Position numbers and translations under genes: made by a program | Part shown: one piece after another, positions 11,470-22,689 of the stretch | Numbering within the stretch: the first letter of the stretch is position 1 | Layout: each line of letters begins with the position of its first letter | The notes under the pieces: model-generated | What the model was told of the DNA's origin: nothing | What the model saw: only the letters and a program-made list of their open reading frames with translations | The model's database searches: none | Assembly (NCBI GenBank): GCA_037178675.1 | Contig: JAYMGJ010000380.1 | Span: 62,001 to 126,000 of the forward strand | DNA: 64,000 bases | Origin: Scleroderma bovista | Taxonomy: Eukaryota > Basidiomycota > Agaricomycetes > Boletales > Sclerodermataceae | Direction: 5' to 3'

Positions 11470-12575
11470 GTGATGAGAAGATCTGTTGGCACATTGACAG
11501 GACGTGGATCCACCACTGAGGAACCCTCACCCTCCAACAACGCAGGTACGTGAGATGGAGAATGACCTGGAACCTGTTGGTCGGGAATATGGGTGTTGGT
11601 CCCAGAGGTGATTCCAGTGGATGCAGGGACAGGGGAAGGTGAAGGCGCACATTGAACTAATACAGGACTATCCACAGGTGTGGACATTTGGACAGCAGCG
11701 GTGGGCAATGGCGCTGGAGGGGCAGTGAGTGTACTTGATTGCAAACCTTCAGCAAGCTGGCAGAGGGTATCCATTTCCAGCTCCTGTGCATTGAGTCGGC
11801 GATTGACATCACCCAAGTCCTCTTTCAACTGCGAACATTCGCTACATGCACTGGTTGTTGCGGTCATGGCATGCTCACTCCATTCCACACTTGTACCGCA
11901 GTCGCGTGATTTTGATAGCCATTTTGTCGGACTATAATCACTCCATCAAACTCTGTTTAGACTTTCAGAAGAATGCAACAACAAAATATTATGACTCACT
12001 TTCACGTCTGCCCCTTGATGGCCCAGGTGTAGGAGGACGAGGTGCAGACCATGGGTTTGGGGCGTCATCTGCAGGAATAGGACTCTGGGCTTTCCGCTTG
12101 TGAGTCGAACAGGAAGGATTGATGCGTGTAGGGGCCAGCGGTGCTGACTTCGATGGAGGAGACGCCCTGTGATTGGCTTGCCTGGTTGGTGCACGGGACT
12201 GAGACCGAGACCTCCCCCGTTTGGATGCCAGGCTGCACCCATGCTTTGATTTGTTGCATTGGAAGCAGGCACAATCTTCCTTCCTCACACAGGGCAGCTG
12301 GCAACGGGCACAGTAGTCGCACCAGTCGACAGCTGGAAGGATCAGAAAGTCAGGTGGGGGGTGTTGAAGGTCGAACATCTTGTTGGAACCACGACTGGTG
12401 GGGTTCTGTTCCTCCTCACTGTCAACAATTGGAGCAGACTTGACATGTTTACAAGGGCGACGGGACTGGCTATGTCCCCGGGTCTGCCCACGCCCACGAC
12501 CACAGTGACTTGCTCTTACTTCCTCACCCCCTGCTGCCTGTGACGAGCTAACCTCATCATTACTCACCTCATCAT

Positions 12576-13196
12576 TGTCATGACCGTGACACCTGATCAC
12601 CCTGTACCCTATTGTCCGATCGCGTCCACGCGTTCGCCGTCCATTTATTGTATGTACTCCCTTCTCCGTTTCTCTCTATCCTGTATCGCCACCAATCGGT
12701 GAGCGTGTTACCTGTTCTGTCTCTCTGTACTATTACCTAATATGTTTCCTTTCTTGTTTCTGGTTACTATACGTTCCCGTCCCATTGCATTACTAATACG
12801 ATACCTATCGGTAATCTGGTTATCGCACTTACCGTACTTACTCAGCGCACAGCACGTCTGTGCTCATCGTTCGTCGGTAATCCTGACTTCCCGTACATTG
12901 CCTCATCCGTTCCACTCAGTATAAATACTTAGATACTCGGTCTGTTGTAGTTTCAGTTCGAATATCAAATAAGATACTTCTTGTCTGTTCTCCCTTCGTA
13001 CTCTCCATCTCTGCCCTCGTGCAAGTACTCAGTCGTAGACCGTTTACCCTCAGACTCTCCGTATAACCCTCGGTCAGCCTTCTTACTACTCGGGAAGCGT
13101 GACTATGCTACGTAGCATCTCAGTCTTACCGCTAGACCAACCCCTGACCCCCAGACCCCTCGTAGAGATCAGATCGGTGAAGAACCAGTCTTGACA
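12576..13196 (+). repeat. Solo LTR, family F (621 bp), inside an exon
   Basis: Starts TGTCATGACC and ends CCAGTCTTGACA. Perfect TSD ATCAT at 12571-12575 and 13197-13201. Its 3' end resembles the C LTR end (GAACCGGTCTTGACA), suggesting a related Gypsy family. Excision in silico rejoins the host frame (aspartate-rich segment into the DEVSNDEV segment). It is the only F copy in the window. Confidence 0.9.
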
Positions 13197-13722
13197 ATCA
13201 TCCCTTCCCTTCCCCTTATCCACCAGCTCTGTCACTTCCTCCTCTCCGTCCATCTGGGTGTCTTCCATTGCTGCTGGAAGCACTCCACCATCCTGAGAAG
13301 GCTGACCATGGTGGGACCACAGATGGTCAGCGACCTTCTCCAGAGGGCACTGTAAACGTTCCGGCCACTTTGGCCACTCAGTAATTCCCTCATTTGGATC
13401 CTTGAGGTACTGGTCGAGGGCCATGAGCATAGTTGGAATGCTCAAACTGTGGGGTACATCTCCCACTACTGCTCTAATGCGGTTCTGGCAGGCATCAGCT
13501 AAGGTAGACCAGTATAAAATGACAACTTACCAACTGATTCCATACATCCCGCTGCACCTGCATCCACAAGGCCATATCTTTTGTTTTCTTAATTGTTGCG
13601 ACCGTGGTGATAATGATGGATGTGGCATCCACAATGATTTTGGCTGGCATCATAGGAGTATCAAATAGACCAGAAATGTCAGATGTGGAGGCTACTTGGG
13701 TAGTGAAAGTCTGAGGAGACAT

Positions 13723-14563
13723 GGCAGAATGAAACAGAGGGTGATTGGAGGTGGCAAGCAAGGACACAGTGTGGAATCCTCCCGGTGATGGTGAATATTT
13801 ATTATGGTTACGTCATCAAGGGTCTAGTACAGCCGCGGTGTCAAACCGGACAGCGGTATGTCACACCGCGTGGTAATGACAGCCATGTCAGCATTGTTAG
13901 CCTAGAATGTACCAGAAGCCTGTCACATGTCTGGAAATCAATATGTCCAATGATTGTACATTATTCCTCTGCAGTATTGTACTGAATAAACCTGATAGAA
14001 AAGAGTGAGGCTCATGAATATATAAATTTGATTAAAACACTTGCACTTCCATTTACCGCGGGTAAATGACATATACTTAAGACTATCGAAATTACAATGA
14101 CAAATTGTGGAACTCCACCAAGAGTGAATGCCCAAATCCCATCAACAATGTGAAGTTAAACATGTCCAACCTGAGTCCACTGCGCCGGTCACACCTGTGG
14201 CTCATGTGGTAAATAGTAGAATTTGACTGCCAGGGCCACCAAATTGTGAATAAGTAAAATCCTCAAATATGTACAATTATACATATAATACACCCAGCTA
14301 TCTGCCTGGATGATAACATTTTGGCATATTGCCCTTGATATTATACACAATTACCGTGGATGATGCCCTGTTACACCCTAAATATGGGATAGTGGATGCA
14401 TTGTAAATACATTCCAGGCTAGATTCCACCAATGACATCACACAGCTCATTGTGCCCATGGGAAATGTCTTATATAAGCCAGTCTATTCAATATATATTT
14501 AATCTGAACCTGTCCATCCCAGCCATTGCAATACCTCTTCCCTTGTTCCATCTATAATAAACC
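13723..14563. promoter_or_regulatory. Divergent intergenic region between two TE-associated genes
   Basis: 841 bp between two genes reading away from each other, so it should hold both promoters. A TATATAAG box lies near 14471-14478, about 90 bp before the ATG at 14564. A GC-rich island with CCGCGGT, CAGCGGT and ACCGCGT words lies near 13831-13875, and TACCGCGGGTAAA near 14055. No ORF is recognised. Confidence 0.4.
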
Positions 14564-15476
14564 ATGAGCGGGCAAAGGAATGTGAGATTCATAGATGATG
14601 GTGCAGCACACTCAGGTACGTCTGTAGTCTGCTCAAACCGACTGGCAAAATTATTTCCATCAGCTTTATTCGGTAGCCCAGGATGGATACCACCAAACAG
14701 AAATGTTCCATGAAGTTTGTATCTCTCTGTTGATGTTTGGCACTGCTAATCTGAGTGTGGCAGCGAGTAATAATAGCACTGAAGGGTCTCCACCGCAGAT
14801 TCAAGCAACCACGGCTGCCGTGATGGTAGTGGACACACAAATTTCCACTAGTCCTTCTCCAAGGTCTCAGAGGCATTCAGGTACATATTTATTCTTTTGT
14901 CTTTTCCATAATGCATGTCATGTTTGCAGGTAGTGATATTAGCACAAGCTGGTCTCCAACCTTCCATAACCGCAGCTGCGACCAAGTCTCTGGGTATGTA
15001 TTCCATTTATTGGCTTTATCACACCTCATAATATCTTTTCAGTGAGTACAAGTAGCACAAGTTGGTCTCCACCACAACTCTGGCCGTGTATGATCCAGGG
15101 TGCCTCGAAGTTGGCACACAGCACCAGTCCAACCCATACACACACCCACGGTATCACACCTAACACTATATTACGAGACATATCGACACCTCTATTGGTA
15201 CCCAAAAGTCCCTCTGAATGCTCCATCAATACGGACACGTCCAATGACAGTGGTAGATGGAGTCCACCTCCACAAAAACCCTGAGAAATATTCTGCCCTG
15301 TATCAACACCCCTCTCGCCTCTCACACCATCATCCATGTCGGTGTCGCCACACCCTGAATCAACTATTGGTAGTGATACTGACAGGGAAGGAATTTCACA
15401 GAAGGACCTATGGCCAAGGGTTATCGGCACCAGTCCAACAACCCATAGTAGAGTGCTGGAGAAAGGAATGGTGCGG
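14564..15476 (+). pseudogene. 5' half of a Ser/Pro-rich TE-associated gene, cut by repeat B
   Basis: Starts at ATG 14564 (MSGQRNVRFIDDGAAHS). Short exons follow, separated by likely introns: GTACGT after 14613, GTACAT to TTTGCAG at about 14881-14930, and GGTATG to TTTTCAG near 14992-15043. The exons encode Ser/Thr/Pro-rich text with a repeated SDISTSWSPT / STSSTSWSPP motif. One in-frame TGA lies at 15282-15284. The frame is open at the repeat boundary (reading through codons 15468-15476) and continues exactly, after one 4-bp TSD copy, into the reverse complement of 31793. The 3' half of this gene is therefore annotated at 31304-31793. No function is recognised. Confidence 0.6.
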
Positions 15477-17573
15477 TGTGAGTCAAAGTGTGGATTTGGG
15501 TCAGAGTAATAACCCAAACACAACACCAACAAAGGACTACAAAAATGTGCGAGTGGTGGTTTACCTCCATGGTGTCCAGAGAGGATATGCTGAGGAGGGG
15601 GAAAGGGGATCTACACCAACAGGGTGATGCAGACGGTGATGCAGGATACTCCTGGGGTACAGGAGTAATAGAAGACGAAGGGGATAGGGGTCTGGACTCT
15701 TCCTAAAGCCTAGGAAGTGTCAAAGCGGGGATTGGGTTGACTGGGACTGAAACAGTGATACTACACCTAGAGGTTGGTGCAGCAAAGGGGCAAGGGGGCT
15801 CCTGACGTCCAGAAGCAATGGGATATGAAGGATAGACAGGCTAGACTCCGCTTGAGCCTAGAGAAATACTTGGACTTGAATAGATTGAATAAAACTTGAA
15901 TATCAGAGTCTTTAGACCTTCACTGAAGCCTACAAGACTCAAAGAGCTGAGGGGATACTGACTGAGAGAGTCTGAGAGAGGGATAATTTCGTGCAATTGG
16001 GTCTTTTTCACTGGGCTGAGCCCAGGGGTTTAAATACATGGGGGGGCACAGCATTAAAGTACAAAAAGAGAAGGGAGTAAGCAGAATTTGTCAAGGATTG
16101 GTAAGGGATTGGTAAGAGCTTTGTAAGGGGTTTGTAAGCGATCAGTAAGCAAGGGATAAGCAGGAATGAGTAAGCATAGGAAGCATGAATAAGCTGCTGA
16201 GTAAAGGAATGAGTAAGCTGCATGACAAGATTGATTGGTAAGGGAGTGAGTCATCAGCTGAGTAATATACCAAAAATGCGAAAGGGATAGAGTAATACTG
16301 ATGACAAGAGAGCATCAGTAAGCAAGGGATGAGTCACTGCACAGCAGAAGAAGTCATTGATGCACAGCCTAAGAAGTTTGATGGGGGGCTGTGTACCATC
16401 AGGAATTTGATGGGACAACAATGGGGAAGATCTGAGATTAATAGGGGGATTGATCCGAGACAAAACAGCCACAAGAAGGGTACCAGGGGTCCAGAGGTCT
16501 TTTTGGGGGGTCAGCATACACTAAGGTATAGTGCATGTGTTCTAGCGCCGCTGAAGCGCAACCATGGGCTCCCTTGACGAGCTCTCTTCTGGGAAAGAAC
16601 AAGAGAGAGTTCTTCTTCCTAATAGCACTATAAAGTGGGGGGAACAACTGTCATGGTGCTGGGGGACGTCGTCTGAAAGTAGGGAAGCGGATAGAGTATT
16701 GAATTCAACGCATCCAGGGAAGCAAGACAATCGACAGAGGAAGATGGACATGGCAAGTATCTGGGAGGAAGAGACCATAGGCTGAGGGCTCAGGGGACAC
16801 AGAGACGACCAGAGAAGACTTCTCAAGCTTGACAATAGACCTAAGATGACCAAAGTACATCCTTGACACAGGACTGACGAGGAGAACACGCTGACCGAGA
16901 ACGAGAGGGACTGAGGGAGCAGGCTGCGAGGATATGTGCCAGGCAGTGCACGGGAACTCTGGGAGAGGCTGTCCTAAGAGCAGGACATAGTGGAGATCTG
17001 CAGCAATAGCGGAGAAATGATCCAGAGAAAATACGGACTCCATAGTGAGCGATGAAGCGAACGTCTGGATTGCAGGGGGAATATCTCCGTGGGAAATGAA
17101 CAGATTTGCGTCGGAACTTGACAGGCAGATAGACCACGCTCTAGGCTCTGACGGTATAGTCACGTGCCTGATAGCTTCAGAAACGATGGAGCTATTCAAA
17201 ATATCGGAATGCCAGCACTGGGTGCCTAAAAATGATGTTTGGGCGCTAAAAATCATATCTTCTCTTTCTCCTTTGTTTCTCCATCAATTCTTCAGCTTCT
17301 TTGATCGTTCTGGTATGGGAGTTGGACTGCAGACGTGTGCATTCCTTTCTCATACCACAATTGATGTTATTCCTTCAGTTTCTTCTGCTTCTTGGCGGTC
17401 CTTGTGCGATAGATGACTGTCTGCATTGGCATTCGTCTCTCGCATCAGGATAGTCTTCTTGTGCGATAGATGGCTATGATGAGGGTCCGTCGTGCTTATC
17501 CTTCGCATAAGGATCATTCGATATAGGCGTTATCTTCCATGTTCACTGTACCAAACCTGTTTGGTGCGTGACA
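15477..17573 (-). repeat. Repeat B copy 2 (2097 bp)
   Basis: TGTGAGTC to GGTGCGTGACA, uninterrupted. Left flank GCGG (15473-15476), right flank CTGC (17574-17577). These do not match each other, but each matches one flank of copy 3 (31794-33891), as expected if the two inverted copies recombined. ORFs within it are shadows repeated in every B copy. Confidence 0.85.
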
Positions 17574-17767
17574 CTGCAGATGTGTCTAGAGGAAGACAGG
17601 GGTTAGTCCTGAGGTGGAGATGGACGTAGTGACCGGAGTTGAGCTGGAGTACAGCTATGGGGCTGGAGATGGCCGGACTAGATCTAGAGTTGCATCTATG
17701 CCTAAGGAGAGGTCAGGTGGGCCAGGGTTAGACCAGAGTTGTGACTGGGAAAAGTATGGATATAACA
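17574..17767 (-). repeat. LTR fragment, family C (5' end of the LTR)
   Basis: Matches 45925-46109. On the minus strand it begins TGTTATATCC (variant of TGTCATATCC) and stops at repeat B. The missing remainder of this LTR is at 33892-35315. Confidence 0.8.
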
Positions 17768-19265
17768 GCCGCCCATTGAGGCAACTACCTCTGGCATTTC
17801 AATGCACGAGTTCCAGACTTTTGTAGCTCCAGATGTTCCCATGCCTGCAACTGCAGATGATGCCATCACACAGGTGACACCAGATGGTACAGCAAATGAG
17901 CCTACTCAATCTGTGTTGTCTCCACCTGCTTATTCTCTTCTGCTCCCTACTGGATTTGACATGCCATGCCCATCTTGAACACATCATCTACCATGTTGTT
18001 ATCGGGACGAACTTCCAGAATCAATGGTGCCTGCAGTCCCTACATGCTCTGTAGTAGACCCGCCTTCTCTTCCGTGCTGAGTTATTCTCTATGTTTTTGA
18101 TTCATTCCAGACCATGTTCAGTAACTTTGGAATTGCTTGTGATTACCGCCATTGCCCTTCATATGATCCAGACTCCCTTCTTTCTGTTCTTGATCTGTCT
18201 GACCTGCCTTGTTGCCATGAAGTTGACTCAAATGGAGCCCATGACAGCTGTGCTGATCACTATGGGCCTACTGGAGAGCATGCACCGCCATGGCCTCGGG
18301 CAAATATGTCAATTTGGCAGTTAATGACATGGAAGCTGACTGGGAGCAGTCAGAAGTCAAGTGGTGAAGTAACACATCTTGTTCATGACATGATCCAAGC
18401 TGTGGATTTCAACATAGATGATTTGGCCAACTTTGATGCATCAAAACAGTTGAAATGACTGGAAGATAACATTACTCCTGATTCAAACATGGCTTTTGAT
18501 CGTGATGGCTGGAGTGAACCCACAGTGGAGATTATGATCCCTACCCCTGAGAAACAGAAAAAGAGAAAAGGTCACTGCTTTCTAGTCCCCAGTCTCATGT
18601 ATCATTCCTTGATGGCCGTGATCAAGACTGCATTCTCTGAGCCCATAGTGAAGTGGTTCCATCTCACACCATTCAAATGCATCTGGAAATCCCCATTGGT
18701 GAGACGACCCTAGGTGAAAACACCAAGGACCTGACTACTCGCTAAAGCTCTGAAAGGATAGGATGCAAGATGCTAGGGAAAAGACCAAAGATGAGCTTGA
18801 ATGGGGAGCCTCTGGGTGTTGGATTGCACTGTATATATACTACTCTACATGAGGGCTACACGAGGCTATCCACAAGGCTACGTACTGTGCAATGCTATGC
18901 TAGTGATGTCATAGTGGAGCTAAGGCTATGCGGGATGACATCAAGGGAGGCAGCATGTACAGCATGAGGTGTGCGTCTAGACTAGGTAGATAAGATACGG
19001 CTGTACACTAAGATAAGATTAGATAAGATAAAAAGTTGGTCCATTACAATTGGGTCAAGAACAGTGTGTGTTTGATGAATTATATTCATCTGATGCATGG
19101 AATAAGGCACACGATGAGATTCAGAAGCAGAGGCACACTGACAACTGACAACTGGAAAGAGTAATAGCGGGCTTGATGTTATGGTTGGATTCAATGCAAC
19201 TAACACAGTTTGGACACACAAGCACATGGCCTATCTATCTTTTCTTTGGAAACCTGTCACTTCAG
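17768..19265 (+). pseudogene. Plavaka-type transposase, N-terminal half, degenerate
   Basis: Recognised by the order of conserved segments of this KDZ-related DNA transposase: a YRDELPESMVPAVPT segment near 18006-18050, VILYVFDSFQTMFSNFGI and HCPSYDPDSLLSV near 18085-18190, the DGWSEPTVEI segment near 18503, then WFHLTPFKCIWKSPLG and DELYSSDAWNKAHDEI on either side of a solo LTR. LERVIAGLMLWLDS and TSTWPIYLFFGNLS follow. Stops (for example after DMPCPS near 17976 and TGA 18457-18459) and a frame change near 19190 disable it. A GT splice donor follows near 19266. The catalytic C-terminal part is not found. The zinc-finger N-terminus is probably the piece at 35316-35594. Confidence 0.75.
18700..19048 (-). 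repeat. Solo LTR, family E (349 bp)
   Basis: TGAGACGACC to CCATTACA on plus, the same family as the LTRs of the Gypsy at 38774-45106. Perfect TSD ATTGG at 18695-18699 and 19049-19053. It lies within the Plavaka coding sequence; removal joins the SPL and GQEQ codons in frame. Confidence 0.93.
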
Positions 19266-19474
19266 GTAACCACTTTTGATAAGCATTTAGCCTGAATAGT
19301 TTAGTATCACAATTCAGCCAAATAGCCTATAAAACCATGGTCATCCAAGGGAAGGTCTGCTTCCCTCCTGGGATGGGCCATTGTTTTTATAATCCCATCC
19401 CAGGGCTGGTCCATGCCATATGGGATGGCCCATGCTTGCTTGTGGTGTCAGGGGTCCTCATACAGTTATTTTCA
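19266..19474. other. No gene recognised; contains an imperfect inverted repeat
   Basis: GGGATGGGCCAT near 19371 and ATGGGATGGCCCATG near 19420, with CCCATCCCAGGGCTGG between them, form an imperfect hairpin. No TSD was identified, so I do not assign an element. Confidence 0.35.
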
Positions 19475-19482
19475 TTCCTGCT

Positions 19483-19896
19483 TAGTGTTTTAAAGTCCAA
19501 TCTGGTCTGGTCTATTGCCTCTTTCTCTTTTTGGAGGCAACCAGACCATGACTAGTTATTTCAGATCTTGCTTGGACCACAACTGAACCAATAGCAACTG
19601 GTTGCATGTGGTTGCATAGGGCAGTTGCAACCAGTTTCTTGCACAAATGAAGTACTCTCTTGATTTGTGCAAAAAAGGGGATCTAAAATTAATTTTAAGC
19701 ATGCAAAACAGGAGTCCTTGGTCTTTGTTTTTTTTTACTAGATTTATGTATTATGTGTGCTAGTTAGTCACCAACCAATAGCCCTCAACTGGTCTCAACA
19801 AAGACTGGCTGTGACTGGTTTGCAACAGGTTTCTGGTACCAGTCCAGTTCAGTTGCCAGGCTTTTTGCAGTCCTAGGACCAGACTTTTAAACACTA
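19483..19896. mobile_element. Small non-autonomous hAT-like element (414 bp)
   Basis: Terminal inverted repeats TAGTGTTTTAAAGTC at the left and TAGTGTTTAAAAGTC (read inward) at the right. Perfect 8-bp TSD TTCCTGCT at 19475-19482 and 19897-19904. The 8-bp TSD and TAGTG terminus fit the hAT superfamily. There is no coding capacity. The interior shares sequence with 21285-22372. Confidence 0.85.
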
Positions 19897-19904
19897 TTCC
19901 TGCT

Positions 19905-20849
19905 TACTCCAGATTGTTTTGTATTTTCTTTCCACACTGCACATTCCCTTGCTGAAAATGGGTTCTGTGATATTGCAAAACCATCTTCATGCTTTATTTG
20001 CTTCTCTAGTCTGGTGACTTTTACCTTCTTCTTCCTTAGTACTTGGGTGATGGACAAAACAATATGGGGTATAAAAGTGAGCATGATTACTTCTAGAATA
20101 TTACATGACACTTCTGTGAATAGCGCAATCACCACCATCTATTTAGTTGTTACAAGTGCTCTACCTATGGACAGGTGTAACATAGCTATAGTAGGAGAGA
20201 ATGACATTGGCCAAACATTGACAGCACCTTTTGGGTGTTGGAATGTGAGAAGATGCAGCTGGCTCCCTACCAAATCACAGTTGAGGGATAAGGTTCTACA
20301 TTCTGGATCTGGATGTGCATCCACCTTGGTGTATATGTATAGATGTGGACTTTGCAAATTTTGGGACATCTTGTGATTATGTCAGGAGGCTGCACAAATG
20401 TATAATTTTTGTCCATACTGCTGACATACCATGTCAAAGCTATCCAAAAGACAGTTATCCAAGCATGAGCAGTGATGAAGATTGTAATGTTCTACAAGTT
20501 GCTCCTCCCTTTTGCACTTGTTTTTTTTTTGGACAAGCAATAATAATGTGGAGAAACTGGCTAGTTTATTTCTACAAAAATGCTGAATTGGACACCTTGT
20601 TAGATGGCTGGTCTGAGGAAAAATGGTGTTACATCCTATCTATCTTGTGATGGGGTGTGTGGATTCCATAAACTCACTGGTAAACCTGTTTCAGGTGGAA
20701 GACCTGGTGAGCCTAATACACAAACATGCATGAGATGCTCCCATTTGCAACAGAAGTGGACGTTGAATGTTGACCAAACCACTTGTTGAGAACACTACTG
20801 TATCACACATAACCTAATACTCCAGGAGTGACCTTGTTAAACAAGGTGA
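19905..20849. other. No gene that I can identify
   Basis: Short ORFs on both strands are under 125 residues, with no domain I recognise. The minus-strand ORF 20139-20369 looks compositionally protein-like (NCDLVGSQLHLLTF), but I cannot assign it. It may be decayed TE sequence. Confidence 0.3.
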
Positions 20850-20999
20850 TAATATATAGAGGGGTGCTTGCACAATCAGGAGGTGGGTGTGTACCAACAG
20901 ACTTGGCCCTGCCACTTGCACTTGAACTCTAAGCAAGCCACTACATTACTACACAAATCCACCCACCTCCTGATAGTGTGGGCACCCCTCTATATATTA
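20850..20999. mobile_element. MITE with about 40-bp terminal inverted repeats (150 bp)
   Basis: The left arm, from TAATATATAGAGGGGTGC, and the right arm, ending GCACCCCTCTATATATTA, are near-perfect inverted complements over about 40 bp, including CAGGAGGTGGGTG and its complement. The termini are AT-rich, so the TSD (TA or a 3-bp type) cannot be fixed. No coding sequence. Confidence 0.75.
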
Positions 21000-21284
21000 T
21001 TCCTAGCATCCTTAGATAGTTTTGGGCCAGTTGAAGTTACTCTGTAATTTTATAATGGGTGCACAGTCCTTACAAGGCTGCTCAAGAATGACAATATGAA
21101 AGAATGGTCTGAATTGAAAAATATCTAGTATGGGGCACCCTAGCAGCTGAAAGTATGATTCTATTACTGCAAGATTTAGCCTGATATCTAGTGTTTTCAG
21201 CAAGATATCACTTGCACAAGTTTACCATATTTCTGAGTCACTTTTGCTCAGAAATGCCTGACTGCTGACCATTTTTCAAACAGC

Positions 21285-22372
21285 AATAAAAGTCTGGTCC
21301 TAGGACTGCAAAAAGACCAGCAACTGAACCAGACTGCAGTTGCTGGACCTGAGGGTTGGGTGATTGGTCTGGTTGTGATTGCATGAGCTTGTGGGAAAAT
21401 ATAAAACTAGTTGCAGGGCTACATGAAGATCAAGTACCTCTGTTTTTGCACAAATCAGGGGTTCTTGGTTTGCATGCTTAAAATTGGTTGCAGACCCTGT
21501 CATGACCATGTCCAACTCCATATCTTATCCAGTTACTCCAGTTGCATCACAGCTCTCCAGCTCAACTCTGGTTGTTTGCAACTTACTCTGGTCATGATCA
21601 TGCAGATACACCTCTGTTAAGTATGACCCTTGGGCTAGTCTCTATTCAGTCCTTACTACACTTCCCTGTCAACCCTGCTTTGCTTCAAGTTCTCCACATC
21701 TTGTTATATCCTATGCCTTGTATCATTTTCACCAGACCTGGTTTATTTTACCTGGACTTGACTTTATTTTCATCAGACCTGACCTAGTACTTCCTCTGGT
21801 TATCCCTTGTCTGCCCTTCAGGGTGTTTACTTGTCACCATATGTACTTGTCCCTAGTTCTTACTTAGTATAAGTACTCTGTAGTTTATCCTGTACTCTCC
21901 AATCTGAAATCATCTAAGTTACTACTCCTGCTCCTTGTCTATCTCCATCTGATCAGAACCTACACAAGGGATCAACACTTGTTGTCCTTGTCATTGAATC
22001 CAATCAGTTGCAACTCTGGCCCAGGCTAACCTCTTCTCAAACCTCTGACCTTATCTCTCATCTGTTTTCATCCAGGCTTGACCAGACCCCATACTGGAGT
22101 AGACCCAGACTTGACAGATCCCCTGTTTTGTGCAAAAAAGGGTATCTTGATCTGTGTGCTGAAAATTGGTTGTGAGCCTCCTTTTCTGTGCAGATCAATT
22201 TCAGACCCCTTATTTTGGGCAAATCAGGTAGTCTCAATTTGCATGGCTAAAATTGCTTGCAGACCCCCTAATTAAAAACTGGGTGTGATTGGTTTGGTTG
22301 TGGTCTGAGAAATATCAAAATTGCTGCAACCAGTTGGGGTCTGGTTGCCTCCAAAAATGGGAACACTACACT
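21285..22372. repeat. Second hAT-like MITE copy, split by a solo LTR
   Basis: The left part (from AAAAGTCTGGTCC near 21288) and the right part (to GGGAACACTA near 22370) match the ends and interior of 19483-19896, including GCAAAAAAGG and GCATGCTTAAAATTGG-like words. An LTR of family A interrupts it. The left terminus is degraded, so I give no TSD. Confidence 0.6.
21498..22116 (+). repeat. Solo LTR, family A, old copy (619 bp)
   Basis: TGTCATGACC to GACTTGACA. The flanks GACCC (21493-21497) and GATCC (22117-22121) are a TSD with one C-to-T change. Nearly every CCGG of the young LTRs reads CTGG or CCAG here, an unusually clear case of CpG loss. Confidence 0.88.
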
Positions 22373-22689
22373 TTGATGTGCATGGAAGCTTGCCATCATG
22401 GTTGAGCAGGAAAGGTCCAGTTGGCATGACACATGAGGTGTGAAAAATGACTGATGACCATGATGAGAGGGGATGCTGATGAGGGATAAAAAACTATGAT
22501 GACAGTGATGAGAGTCATTGAGAAATCATTGCAATAGATGTCTGCTGATAGCCTTGATTTTGTGATGGGACATCCCACTTGCACATAAAAATACCAATGA
22601 AATGTCCCATTGTACCAGGCTGTGATGAATGTTTCATTTTTATGTAGTGATGTGTCAAGAACTGAGTCACTCTAAACACCTCCACCCAC

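Larger units (their letters stand above)
10612..13722 (-). pseudogene. TE-associated protein with six-cysteine (Zn2Cys6-like) cluster, split by two solo LTRs
   Basis: Minus strand. The likely start is ATG 13720-13722 (MSPQTFTTQV). The N-terminal part continues through a short, degenerate intron near 13498-13530 into a segment with DVPHSLSIPTMLMALDQYL and an acidic stretch. Beyond LTR F comes a basic Arg/Ser region and a cysteine cluster (about 12266-12300) with spacing C-X2-C-X6-C-X7-C-X2-C-X6-C. An intron (about 11890-11990) precedes a coiled-coil segment (ECSQLKEDLGDVNRRLNAQE) and a Pro/Thr-rich tail. LTR A interrupts the last exon; across it the frame rejoins at one TSD copy and ends at 10612. 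Family name unknown. The cluster resembles a fungal binuclear zinc domain, so nucleic-acid binding is an inference only. The gene is divergent from the one starting at 14564. Confidence 0.65.
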
